Shown piece by piece: positions 19,573-27,370 of a stretch of DNA of 64,000 nt. Source of the DNA: Pantoea phytobeneficialis (lineage in GTDB: Bacteria > Pseudomonadota > Gammaproteobacteria > Enterobacterales > Enterobacteriaceae); NCBI RefSeq assembly GCF_009728735.1, contig NZ_CP024636.1, forward strand, positions 2,688,659-2,752,658, in the 5' to 3' direction. Within the stretch, counting starts at the first letter, position 1; every line of letters starts with the position of its first letter. Under the pieces are notes generated by a model. The model was not told the DNA's origin. It was given only the letters and a program-made list of their open reading frames with translations, and searched no databases. The position numbers were made by a program, and so were the translations under genes.

Positions 19573-20237
19573 TGGATTGGCAGGCGATTGCGACCTCATT
19601 GCCGTCGTTAGGTGACGGCCTGATTGCCACCCTGCAACTGTGTGCGGTGGCGGCCCTCTGTTCCTTACTGTGGGGCGGATTGATGGCGTGGATGCTGATG
19701 CGCGCCTCGCCGTTCTGGCTAAAAATTCTCAACCTCTACAGCGGGTTAACCCTGGCGCTGCCCTTGCTGGTGGTGATCTATCTGCTCTATTTCGTGCTGC
19801 CGGAGTATGACATCACCCTCTCTTCACCGGTAGTTGGGGTGCTGGCGTTAACGCTCTATTACGCGCCTTACATCGCGCAGGTCATCCGCGCCGCGATTGC
19901 CGCGCTGCCGCAAGGCCAGTGGGAGGCGTGCCGCGTACTCGGTCTTAGCCGCAGCGAGCAACTGCGTGATGTGGTACTGCCGCAGACGCTGCCGCAAATG
20001 TTATCGCCGCTGGTCGGGTTAACCATTGGTTTGATTAAAGACTCTGCGCTCTTATCGATTGTTTCGGTGCAGGAGTTTATGTACGCCGCCAAACAGGCGA
20101 TTTCTGATACCTACGCGCCGCTGGAGATCTACCTGACGGTAGCACTCTGCTACTGGCTGCTGAACAGCTTGATTGACTGGCTGGCGCGTTGTCTTGAATC
20201 CCGCATGACGCGCTATCGTCGCGGCTTGCAGCATTAA
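19572..20237 (+). CDS. ABC transporter permease, HisM/GlnP type (2)
   Basis: This 221-residue partner permease has the EAA loop GQWEACRVLGLSRSEQLRD and the family segment GLIKDSALLSIVSVQE. It is translationally coupled to permease 1. With the family 3 binding protein at 16816 it makes an importer that lacks only its ATPase; either an ATPase elsewhere in the genome is shared or the system is incomplete. Copy C of DUF1989 follows after 13 bp, with GGAGAA as its ribosome-binding site. Confidence 0.9.
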   Translation: MDWQAIATSLPSLGDGLIATLQLCAVAALCSLLWGGLMAWMLMRASPFWLKILNLYSGLTLALPLLVVIYLLYFVLPEYDITLSSPVVGVLALTLYYAPYIAQVIRAAIAALPQGQWEACRVLGLSRSEQLRDVVLPQTLPQMLSPLVGLTIGLIKDSALLSIVSVQEFMYAAKQAISDTYAPLEIYLTVALCYWLLNSLIDWLARCLESRMTRYRRGLQH

Positions 20238-20250
20238 TCTGGAGAACAAC

Positions 20251-20919
20251 ATGTCAGCTGAATTTCAGCAACGCGCTATCGTCACTATCCCGGCGCGCTA
20301 CGGTAAAGCCGTTCGTCTCAACAAGGGCGAAGCGGTACAGGTGATCAACCTGCACGGCACCCAGGTGGTGGATTGCTGGGCTTATAACGCGGAAGACGTG
20401 AGCGAGTATATGTGTATGGAGGCGACGCGTGTCTGGAACCAGCGCCTCAACCCAAAGGTGGGCGATAGCTTTATCACCAGCCAGCGCCACCCGATTCTGA
20501 CGCTGGTGGCTGACACCTCGCCAGGCGTGCACGACACCTTTATGGCTGCCTGTGATGCCCGCCGTTATGAACTGCTGGGCTGCACCGAACCACACCGCAA
20601 CTGTCACGATAACCTGCATGAAGGGCTGGCAGAGCTGGGGGTGACACTGCCGCACGGCAATCTGGCGTCGTTCAATATCTTTATGAATATTCAGGTACAA
20701 CCTGATGGCATCACCCTGAAGACGCTACCGGTGGTGACCAAACCGGGCGATTACATTGTGCTGCGCGCCGAAATGGATTGTTTTGTGGCGTTCTCGGCCT
20801 GCCCGCAGGATATCGTCAGTATTCAGGGGCAGGGCGATAACACGCCGCGCGACGCGGAGTTGCGCATTCTGACCAGCGGTTTCCCGCAGGTGAAATTACA
20901 GGGGCCGTGGGTGCCCTGA
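20251..20919 (+). CDS. DUF1989 protein, copy C (carboxyguanidine deiminase-like)
   Basis: This 222-residue DUF1989 protein keeps the full motif set: His94, Cys101 in AACDARRY, His115 and Cys118 in PHRNCHDN, and Cys184 in SACPQDI. It also keeps the GxxVVDCW strand near the N-terminus. It is the last gene of the operon and is closer in length and motifs to stand-alone DUF1989 proteins than copy B. Having two motif-intact copies with one degenerate copy is unusual and suggests two reactions or two complexes. Confidence 0.85.
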   Translation: MSAEFQQRAIVTIPARYGKAVRLNKGEAVQVINLHGTQVVDCWAYNAEDVSEYMCMEATRVWNQRLNPKVGDSFITSQRHPILTLVADTSPGVHDTFMAACDARRYELLGCTEPHRNCHDNLHEGLAELGVTLPHGNLASFNIFMNIQVQPDGITLKTLPVVTKPGDYIVLRAEMDCFVAFSACPQDIVSIQGQGDNTPRDAELRILTSGFPQVKLQGPWVP

Positions 20920-21027
20920 CCCTCACCCTAACCCTCTCCCGCCAGCGGGAGAGGGGACTGCATTGTGCACGGTTTACTATATTGCACATCTCCCTCTCCC
21001 TCATGGGAGAGGGACGGGGTGAGGGTA
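20920..21027. repeat. CCCTCTCCC/GGGAGAGGG repeat doublet
   Basis: Two palindromic units of the same type as 6868-6907 in opposite orientation (20921-20956 and about 20989-21027): ACCCTCTCCCGCCAGCGGGA and CTCCCTCTCCCTCATGGGAG. They fill the space between the convergent DUF1989 copy C and the protease gene. Confidence 0.75.
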
Positions 21028-21047
21028 ACAGGCCGCACTTCACGACT

Positions 21048-21674
21048 TTACGACTTCATCACCCCATCCAGCCACTTCTGGAAGCGTCCATAAGGCACGT
21101 ACAGCGCCACATCCTTATACAACGTCTTCCCACTGTGGTTGTCGTTAATCCGGCTACTGTAGCCCACGATAACCCCGGCCAGGGTATTGTCGCTGGCGTT
21201 GTACACCGCACCGCCAGACATGCCTTTCACCACGCCAGCATTGGCGGCAACCACCACGCAACTGGCTTTATTCCAGTCATTTACCAGCGTGGTATTGATC
21301 AGATTCTGCCCGTTGGACGCCACCGGCAGCGCGGTAATAAAGCTGTAGCCGTAGAGATTGACGTCGTCGCCAATCCGGCCATTGCGAAAATGCGGAGGCA
21401 AATTCGCCTCATCATTTTTGTGATATACCACGGCGAGATCGCATTCCGGGTGCCATGCCTTCACCCGATACAATGAATATTTCGCCACATGGGCAGCCGT
21501 CAGGCTGTACTCAGGGGTGAGCGGGATAACGCTGCCCAGCGAACCGACACCCAGCACTGTCGGGATACCGGTGAAGGTCATATCGACCCGTTTTTCTGCT
21601 TCTTTACTGTACTCGTAGTGTCCGACAGAACAGCCACTCAGGCAGCCGATCGTTAAGGCCATGAGCCATCGCAT
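21048..21674 (-). CDS. Trypsin-like serine protease lipoprotein
   Basis: The 208-residue precursor begins MRWLMALTIGCLSGC; LSGC with Cys15 is a plausible lipobox, so the protein is probably anchored to a membrane facing the periplasm. The rest has a chymotrypsin-fold triad: His62 in LTAAHVAK, Asp79 in ECDLAVVY and Ser153 in GMSGGAVY. There is no PDZ domain, so it is not a DegP/DegS type. Its substrate is unknown. It stands alone between the DUF1989 operon and an MFS exporter. Purely from sequence, activity is likely because the triad is complete. Confidence 0.8.
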   Translation of the reverse strand: MRWLMALTIGCLSGCSVGHYEYSKEAEKRVDMTFTGIPTVLGVGSLGSVIPLTPEYSLTAAHVAKYSLYRVKAWHPECDLAVVYHKNDEANLPPHFRNGRIGDDVNLYGYSFITALPVASNGQNLINTTLVNDWNKASCVVVAANAGVVKGMSGGAVYNASDNTLAGVIVGYSSRINDNHSGKTLYKDVALYVPYGRFQKWLDGVMKS

Positions 21675-22051
21675 ACGCTCCCCCCTTTGAAGAATGACGA
21701 GACATTACCAGGCAATCCATTGGGGTATCGGCAACGCGTAAATTTCCTTTAAGGAGTGGATCGCCGTCAAAATGAGAGGGTGATCACAACCAGTGTTCAA
21801 GAATAGCGTGAAAAATCAGCTTCGTGAGAGAAATGGGAAAAGGCCTAATTGCAAAAGGTCCATTAACAGATGTGAACAATTGTTGCGGTGGCGGCAAAAT
21901 ATCCTTGCTGCAACCGGGGTGTATGCCCGAAGGTGGCTATGCTTTAATACTCAATGTGACGCAGTTCAAAAATTTATAAGCGTCCGCTGTAACCATTCCA
22001 CGTTCGTGGGGTGGCCCGCCTGCAAAATTATCGTTATTGGGAGAGTGTGTT
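21675..22051. other. Intergenic region between protease and MFS exporter
   Basis: A 377-bp gap between divergent genes with no credible ORF. It must hold both promoters. Two features stand out: the palindrome AACAATTGTT at about 21877-21886, and a hairpin CCACG-TT-CGTGG at 21998-22009 with outer CCA/TGG pairs, which lies in the exporter leader about 42 bp before its ATG. Neither is a recognised binding site. Confidence 0.4.
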
Positions 22052-23215
22052 ATGCCTGTTGCATTACTGGCGCTGGCGCTGAGTGCGTTCGCCATCGGCA
22101 CCACGGAATTTGTCATCATGGGATTGCTACCGGAAGTGGCGGGCGATCTCCAGGTGTCGATTCCCTCTGCGGGATGGCTGATCAGTGGCTATGCGCTGGG
22201 TGTCGCCATTGGCGCGCCAATTATGGCGCTGCTGACCGCCAAACTGCCGCGTAAACGGACTCTGGTACTGCTGATGAGCATCTTTATCATCGGCAACGTA
22301 TTGTGTGCGCTGGCCTACAGTTACGATCTGCTGATGATGGCGCGTATCGTCACCGCGCTGTGCCACGGTGCATTTTTTGGTATCGGTTCAGTGGTGGCGG
22401 CCAGCCTGGTTGCGCCGAGTCGTCAGGCATCGGCTGTCGCCCTGATGTTCACCGGCCTGACGCTGGCAAACGTACTGGGCGTACCGTTAGGCACCTGGTT
22501 TGGTCAGATGTTTGGTTGGCGCGCCACCTTCTGGGGCGTGGCGATTATCGGTATCCTTGCGTTTGCCGCGTTAATTGTCAGCCTGCCAACCAATAAAGAA
22601 GAGAAGCCGGTGCATCTGGCAAGTGAAGTCAGTGCGCTGGCGAATGGCAAGCTGTGGTTGTCGCTGCTGATGACGGTGTGCTTTGCCGCTGCCATGTTCG
22701 CGTTGTTCAGCTACATTGCGCCGCTGCTGTTGCAGGTCACCGGCATCAGCGATCGTGGCGTGAGCTGGACTTTGTTCCTGATTGGCGCGGGCCTGACGGT
22801 CGGTAACATCCTCGGCGGCAAGCTGGCCGACTGGAAAGTCTCTTTCAGCCTGGTCCTCAGCTTCTCACTGATTGCGCTGTTTTCACTGCTGTTTAGCTGG
22901 ACCAGCCATGCGCTGTGGCTGGCCGAGATTACGCTGTTCCTGTGGGCGATGGCGACCTTCGCCACCGTACCGGGTCTGCAAATTAACGTGGTACGTCATG
23001 GCAAAGATGCCCCCAACCTGGTGTCGACGCTGAACATCTCCGCGTTTAACGTTGGCAATGCGCTCGGTGCCTGGGTTGGCGGTGCGGTGATCGACAAAGG
23101 CTACGGCCTGACGGCAGTGCCGGTCGCGGCAGCGGCGCTGGCGGCGATTGGTCTGATTGTTTGCCTGATCACCTTCCGTAAATCCGGCGGGCAGGGCGAG
23201 GCGGTGCGCGCTTAA
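22052..23215 (+). CDS. MFS transporter, DHA1 family (YdhP/AraJ-like)
   Basis: This 387-residue protein has twelve predicted membrane segments and the N-terminal signature ALSAFAIGTTEFVIMGLLPEV, typical of the DHA1 arabinose-efflux/YdhP/PbuE group of exporters. The motif A region reads KLPRKRTLVL. The ORF opens at 22037, but ATG 22052 (MPVALLALALSAF) fits relatives and has GGGAGAG upstream. The substrate is not predictable; drug, sugar or nucleobase export are all known in the family. Its stop overlaps the 3' end of lysR by 4 bp in convergent orientation. Confidence 0.85.
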   Translation: MPVALLALALSAFAIGTTEFVIMGLLPEVAGDLQVSIPSAGWLISGYALGVAIGAPIMALLTAKLPRKRTLVLLMSIFIIGNVLCALAYSYDLLMMARIVTALCHGAFFGIGSVVAASLVAPSRQASAVALMFTGLTLANVLGVPLGTWFGQMFGWRATFWGVAIIGILAFAALIVSLPTNKEEKPVHLASEVSALANGKLWLSLLMTVCFAAAMFALFSYIAPLLLQVTGISDRGVSWTLFLIGAGLTVGNILGGKLADWKVSFSLVLSFSLIALFSLLFSWTSHALWLAEITLFLWAMATFATVPGLQINVVRHGKDAPNLVSTLNISAFNVGNALGAWVGGAVIDKGYGLTAVPVAAAALAAIGLIVCLITFRKSGGQGEAVRA

Positions 23216-24132
23216 ACCAGACGCTCGGCAATGCGCTGGGGGAACGCCGCGACCTGTTGTTGCAAATGGTCGCAGAAGTGGTCCACCAGCGCAGAAGCCG
23301 GGCGATGCTGCGGCCGTACCAGGCTGATGGTGAATGGCACCGCAATGCTGAAGCGTCGCATCACCACTCCGCTGTCGGCGTAATCCAGCGCCGTCAGCGG
23401 GTTAACAATCGAAACCCCCACGCCCGCGCGTACCATCGCGCACACCGATGCGGCGCTATGCGTCTCCAGCACCAACCGCCGTTCAACCCCCTGCTCATGA
23501 AACAACGAATCCAGTAACTGACGATAACTATCGCTACGCGACAGGCTGACATAGTTCTCGCCCTGGAAATCTTGCGGCGTCAGCACCGCGCGCTGACACA
23601 GTGGATGCTGCGGCGGCAGTACGCATACCTCATCGCAGGTCAGCAGTGCAACGCGTTCGGTGCCAGCCGGAGCGTGCTGGGTTTCCGTCAGGCCCAGATC
23701 GTAACGCTGCGCCGACAGCCACTCCTCCAGCAACGGTGACTCCTGCGGGATGATGTTCATACTGACCTGAGGATAGCGTTGCAAAAACGGTTGGCACAGT
23801 GGCGGCAGCAGCGACTGGGAAAACACCGGCAGACAGGCGATGGAGAGTTCGCCCTGACGGAACTGACGCAGGCCGTCGGCGGCATCCATGATGCGATCCA
23901 GCCCGTACCACGAGCGTTGCACCTCTTCAAACAGACGCAATCCCTGCACCGTGGGTTGTAACCGACCACGCACACGTTCAAACAGTTTCAGGCCAAGCTG
24001 CTGTTCCAGCCGCGCCAGCTCTCGGCTGACGGTAGGCTGCGAGGTATGCAGCAGCGTGGCCGCCTGTGTCAGGTTGCCGCTGGTCATCACCGCATGGAAA
24101 ATTTCGATATGTCGCCAGTTAATCTTTGCCAT
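23212..24132 (-). CDS. lysR: LysR, transcriptional activator of lysA
   Basis: LysR is the founding member of the LysR family and activates lysA when lysine is low. The product (306 residues) has the HTH LTQAATLLHTSQPTVSRELARLE and a periplasmic-binding-protein-like effector domain with SLSRSDSYRQLLDSLF, matching E. coli LysR almost throughout. ATG 24132 (MAKINWRHIEIFHAV) has GGAGG five bases upstream; the GTG one codon earlier is less likely. It is divergent from lysA, as in E. coli. Confidence 0.93.
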   Translation of the reverse strand: MAKINWRHIEIFHAVMTSGNLTQAATLLHTSQPTVSRELARLEQQLGLKLFERVRGRLQPTVQGLRLFEEVQRSWYGLDRIMDAADGLRQFRQGELSIACLPVFSQSLLPPLCQPFLQRYPQVSMNIIPQESPLLEEWLSAQRYDLGLTETQHAPAGTERVALLTCDEVCVLPPQHPLCQRAVLTPQDFQGENYVSLSRSDSYRQLLDSLFHEQGVERRLVLETHSAASVCAMVRAGVGVSIVNPLTALDYADSGVVMRRFSIAVPFTISLVRPQHRPASALVDHFCDHLQQQVAAFPQRIAERLV

Positions 24133-24242
24133 CACGCCCTCCGTTCAGTCCATATCATATTTGCATAGCTGATGCTAAAACAGATATTTTTCTGCATGGT
24201 ATGGCTGTGGCTAAATAACGTTAACGTCACAGGAGAATTGCT
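24133..24242. promoter_or_regulatory. lysR-lysA divergent control region
   Basis: The 110-bp intergenic region should contain the LysR operator and both promoters. AT-rich DNA around 24155-24200 contains candidate T-N11-A motifs typical of LysR-type regulators, but none is unique enough to assign. CAGGAG at 24229-24234 is the lysA ribosome-binding site. Confidence 0.5.
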
Positions 24243-25496
24243 ATGCCACGTCCACTGAATAACACCGAAACCGCGTTGACCGCCGCCAATTTGCTGCCGC
24301 TGGCGCAGCACTACAGCGGCCCGTTCTGGGCCTATGATGCCAGCGTCATTCAGCAGCGCATTGCCCAGTTGAACCAGTTCGACGTGGTGCGTTTCGCCCA
24401 AAAGGCGTGTTCAAATATTCATATTCTGCGCCTGATGCGCGCGGCAGGAGTGAAGGTTGACTCCGTCTCGCTGGGCGAAATCGAGCGTGCGCTGGCGGCG
24501 GGTTATCAGCCGGGCGGCGAAGATATCGTGTTCACCGCCGATGTGCTGGACCAGCCCACGCTGGCGCGCATCGCCGAACTGAAAGTTCCGGTTAACGCCG
24601 GTTCAGTGGATATGCTGCATCAACTCGGTGCCGTGTCGACAGGCCATGCGATATGGCTGCGTATCAACCCTGGCTTTGGCCACGGCCACAGCCAGAAAAC
24701 CAACACCGGCGGTGAGAACAGCAAACACGGCATCTGGCACAGCGACCTGCCACAGGCACTGGAGGCGATTCAGCAGCACGGTCTGCGCCTCGTCGGCCTG
24801 CATATGCATATCGGTTCCGGTGTCGATTACGGCCATCTGCAACAGGTATGTGATGCGATGGTGGATCAGGTGGTGAGCTTTGGTCAGGACCTGGAGGCGA
24901 TCTCTGCCGGTGGCGGTTTGTCGATCCCTTACCGTGTGGGTGAAGAGGCGATTGATACCGATCACTACTATGGCCTGTGGAACGGCGCGCGCGAACGTAT
25001 CGCGGCGCACCTTGGTCATCCGGTGAAACTGGAAATTGAACCGGGTCGTTTCCTGGTGGCGGAGTCCGGCGTATTGGTGTCTCAGGTTCGTGCGGTGAAA
25101 GAGATGGGCAGCCGCCACTTTGTGCTGGTGGATGCCGGATTCAGCGATCTGATGCGTCCGGCGATGTACGGTAGCTATCACCATATTTCCTTGCTGCCTG
25201 CCGATGGCCGTACGGTGAATGACAGCCAGAAAGTGGAGAGCGTGATTGCCGGTCCACTGTGCGAGTCGGGTGATGTGTTTACCCAGCTCGAAGGTGGCAA
25301 AGTGGAAACCCGCGCGCTGCCTGCGGTGCAGATCGGTGATTATCTGGTGTTCCATGACACCGGGGCCTATGGTGCGTCGATGTCATCGAACTACAACAGC
25401 CGCCCGCTGATCCCGGAAGTTCTGTTTGAAAACGGCACCGCGCGTGAGATCCGCCGTGCGCAGACTATCCAGGAGTTGCTGGCGCTGGAGCTGTAA
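24243..25496 (+). CDS. lysA: Diaminopimelate decarboxylase
   Basis: LysA converts meso-diaminopimelate to L-lysine, the last step of lysine synthesis. The 417-residue product is a fold III PLP enzyme with Lys54 in RFAQKACSN as Schiff-base residue, the HIGSG phosphate-binding segment, EPGRFLV, and the C-terminal catalytic CESGD motif contributed to the partner subunit. It is near-identical in layout to E. coli LysA (420 residues). Divergent LysR is the expected activator. A repeat unit follows directly. Confidence 0.96.
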   Translation: MPRPLNNTETALTAANLLPLAQHYSGPFWAYDASVIQQRIAQLNQFDVVRFAQKACSNIHILRLMRAAGVKVDSVSLGEIERALAAGYQPGGEDIVFTADVLDQPTLARIAELKVPVNAGSVDMLHQLGAVSTGHAIWLRINPGFGHGHSQKTNTGGENSKHGIWHSDLPQALEAIQQHGLRLVGLHMHIGSGVDYGHLQQVCDAMVDQVVSFGQDLEAISAGGGLSIPYRVGEEAIDTDHYYGLWNGARERIAAHLGHPVKLEIEPGRFLVAESGVLVSQVRAVKEMGSRHFVLVDAGFSDLMRPAMYGSYHHISLLPADGRTVNDSQKVESVIAGPLCESGDVFTQLEGGKVETRALPAVQIGDYLVFHDTGAYGASMSSNYNSRPLIPEVLFENGTAREIRRAQTIQELLALEL

Positions 25497-25510
25497 GTCC
25501 CGCCCCTTCC

Positions 25511-25538
25511 GTAGCGGCGCGATCGATCGCGCCGCTAC
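25511..25538. repeat. Dispersed palindromic repeat, copy 4 (perfect palindrome)
   Basis: A 28-bp perfect palindrome of the GTAGCGGCGCGAT family with GATCGATC at its centre. It lies between the convergent lysA and PTS IIA genes, and its right arm contains the TAG stop codon of the IIA gene on the minus strand. Confidence 0.88.
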
Positions 25539-25846
25539 GGACTAAGCAGTTCTTTGCGCAATAAGACTAATTCCCCCGCCAAATCCCGGCACAGCATCGC
25601 GGTCATCAGATGGTCCTGCGCATGCACCAGAATCAACGTCACCGGCACTTTGCCGCAGCCTTCATCCGCCCCAATCAGCGCGGTCTGGATCTTATGCGCC
25701 GCTTTCGCAGCCTCATCTGACGCGGCCAGCGCGGCATCGGCACCTTCCCAGTCCCCTTTGCGCGCCTGCTGGATCGCCATCATCGCCTGCGATCGTGCTT
25801 CACCGGCATTTATCAGCAACTCCATCATCGTTTGTTCAAAATCCAT
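25535..25846 (-). CDS. PTS lactose/cellobiose-type IIA component
   Basis: This 103-residue all-helical protein is a PTS_IIA (lactose/cellobiose, ChbA/LacF) subunit that passes phosphate from HPr to IIB. The motif LVHAQDHLMTAML contains His75 and His79; by family comparison His75 is the expected phospho-acceptor. Unusually it is transcribed divergently from its IIC and IIB partners. The C-terminal ...ELLSP is ended by a TAG inside the palindromic repeat. Confidence 0.9.
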   Translation of the reverse strand: MDFEQTMMELLINAGEARSQAMMAIQQARKGDWEGADAALAASDEAAKAAHKIQTALIGADEGCGKVPVTLILVHAQDHLMTAMLCRDLAGELVLLRKELLSP

Positions 25847-26026
25847 CCTCGCCTCGCTTATTGGTATGCCAAATTCATATTTTTGATGCTACCGGAATAC
25901 CAAAAATAAGTTCCGCGAGCAAGATCACAGAAAGAAAACACAATGATCGCCATTTTGGTATGCCACAGCACGGAAGCTGATGCACAACACAGGAATGCTC
26001 CATTCAAAACGCTGAGGGTTGAACCA
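25847..26026. promoter_or_regulatory. Divergent PTS promoter with three UxuR/ExuR-like operators
   Basis: Three copies of TTGGTATNCC occur: TTGGTATGCCAA at 25861-25872, its inverse GGAATACCAA at 25894-25903, and TTGGTATGCC at 25955-25964. The first is a near-palindrome (ATTGGTATGCCAAAT with flanks) close to the ATTGGTATACCAAT operator known for E. coli UxuR/ExuR. The regulator encoded downstream at 29206 is UxuR/ExuR-like. One site lies near the IIA start and the others toward IIC, as expected for joint control of both directions. Confidence 0.7.
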
Positions 26027-27361
26027 ATGTCTCTACAGGACCGTCTTATCGATTCTCTGGGTAGCTTTGCCACGCGTTTCAATAGCTACCGCTATATCAT
26101 GGCGATCAAAGCCTCGTTTATTACGCTGATGCCGGTGATCATCGTCGGCGCGTTTTCGGTATTGATCTCCAACATGGTGTTGGATGCGAAGAACGGCCTC
26201 GCCAGTTTCCAGGCGCTGGCGTTTCTCGCCGATCTGAAACCGATCACCAGCAGCATCAACTACGCCACGCTGAGTTTTCTTAACATTGGCGCGGTGTTCC
26301 TGATTGGTATCGAGCTGGGGCGTATCAACGGCATCAAAACGCTGTTCCCCGGCTTGCTGGCAATTATCTGCTTCGTCTCAGTTACCCCAACCACCTTGCA
26401 GATGCTGGTGGATGGTCAGATGCATCTGGTCACCGATGTGCTGGCGAAACAGTTCTCCGACACCAAAAGCCTGTTCCTCGGCATGTTTATCGCCATCCTG
26501 TCGGTGGAGATTTATTGCCGCCTGGAAAATGTGGAACGGCTGAAAATCAAAATGCCGGATACCGTGCCACCCAATGTCTCGGCCTCTTTCTCCGCGCTCA
26601 TCCCGTCGATCATCACCGTCACGCTGGTTGCTACCTTTGGCTTTATCTTCCATCAGGTTACCGGCATGTACCTGTACGACGCGGTCTACAAGGTGGTGCA
26701 GCAGCCACTGGAGTCGGTGGTGCAGAGCCTGTGGGGCATTCTGTTGCTGATGTTTGTCGCGCAACTGTTTTGGGTGATTGGCATCCACGGCAACCAGATG
26801 ATTAAGCCGATTCGCGAACCGCTGTTGCTGGGGGCGATTTTGGTCAATATGAACGCCTTCGAGCAGGGCAAAGAGGTGCCAAATATCATCACCATGCCGT
26901 TCTGGGATGTGTATATGAGCATCGGCGGTTCTGGCTTAACCATTGGTTTACTGACCGCCGTGATGCTGGCGACCAAACGCAAAGAGATGCGCGAAATTGC
27001 CAAGCTGTCGCTCGGGCCGGGGCTGTTCAACATCAACGAACCGGTGATCTTTGGTATGCCGATTATGCTCAACCCGATCCTTGCCATTCCCTTCATCATC
27101 ACCCCGCTGGTAACCGGTTCGATTGGTTATTTCGCCACGGTGATGGGCTTTGCCGGAAAAGCGGTGGTGATGGTGCCCTGGACCACCCCGCCGATCATCA
27201 ACGCCTGGCTCTCCACCGCCGGTTCAATGGGCGCGGTGGTGACGCAAATCATCTGTATCTGCGTGTCCGTATTGATTTACCTGCCGTTTGTGAAGGTGGC
27301 GGCGCGTCGTGCCGAGGCGGCAGAAGCGAAAAATCTGCAACCGGAACTGGCGCAAAACTAA
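26027..27361 (+). CDS. PTS lactose/cellobiose-type IIC permease
   Basis: This 444-residue membrane protein is the sugar-translocating IIC of the Lac/cellobiose PTS family (CelB/ChbC-like), with roughly ten hydrophobic segments. Landmarks are IMAIKASFITLMPVIIVGAF near the start, HGNQM in the sugar-binding half, and the conserved FNINEPVIFGMPIMLNP. ATG 26027 (MSLQDRLIDSLGSF) fits relatives; upstream codons to 25943 cover the operator region. The GH1 gene follows after 9 bp. Confidence 0.92.
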   Translation: MSLQDRLIDSLGSFATRFNSYRYIMAIKASFITLMPVIIVGAFSVLISNMVLDAKNGLASFQALAFLADLKPITSSINYATLSFLNIGAVFLIGIELGRINGIKTLFPGLLAIICFVSVTPTTLQMLVDGQMHLVTDVLAKQFSDTKSLFLGMFIAILSVEIYCRLENVERLKIKMPDTVPPNVSASFSALIPSIITVTLVATFGFIFHQVTGMYLYDAVYKVVQQPLESVVQSLWGILLLMFVAQLFWVIGIHGNQMIKPIREPLLLGAILVNMNAFEQGKEVPNIITMPFWDVYMSIGGSGLTIGLLTAVMLATKRKEMREIAKLSLGPGLFNINEPVIFGMPIMLNPILAIPFIITPLVTGSIGYFATVMGFAGKAVVMVPWTTPPIINAWLSTAGSMGAVVTQIICICVSVLIYLPFVKVAARRAEAAEAKNLQPELAQN

Positions 27362-27370
27362 GGAGCAAGC

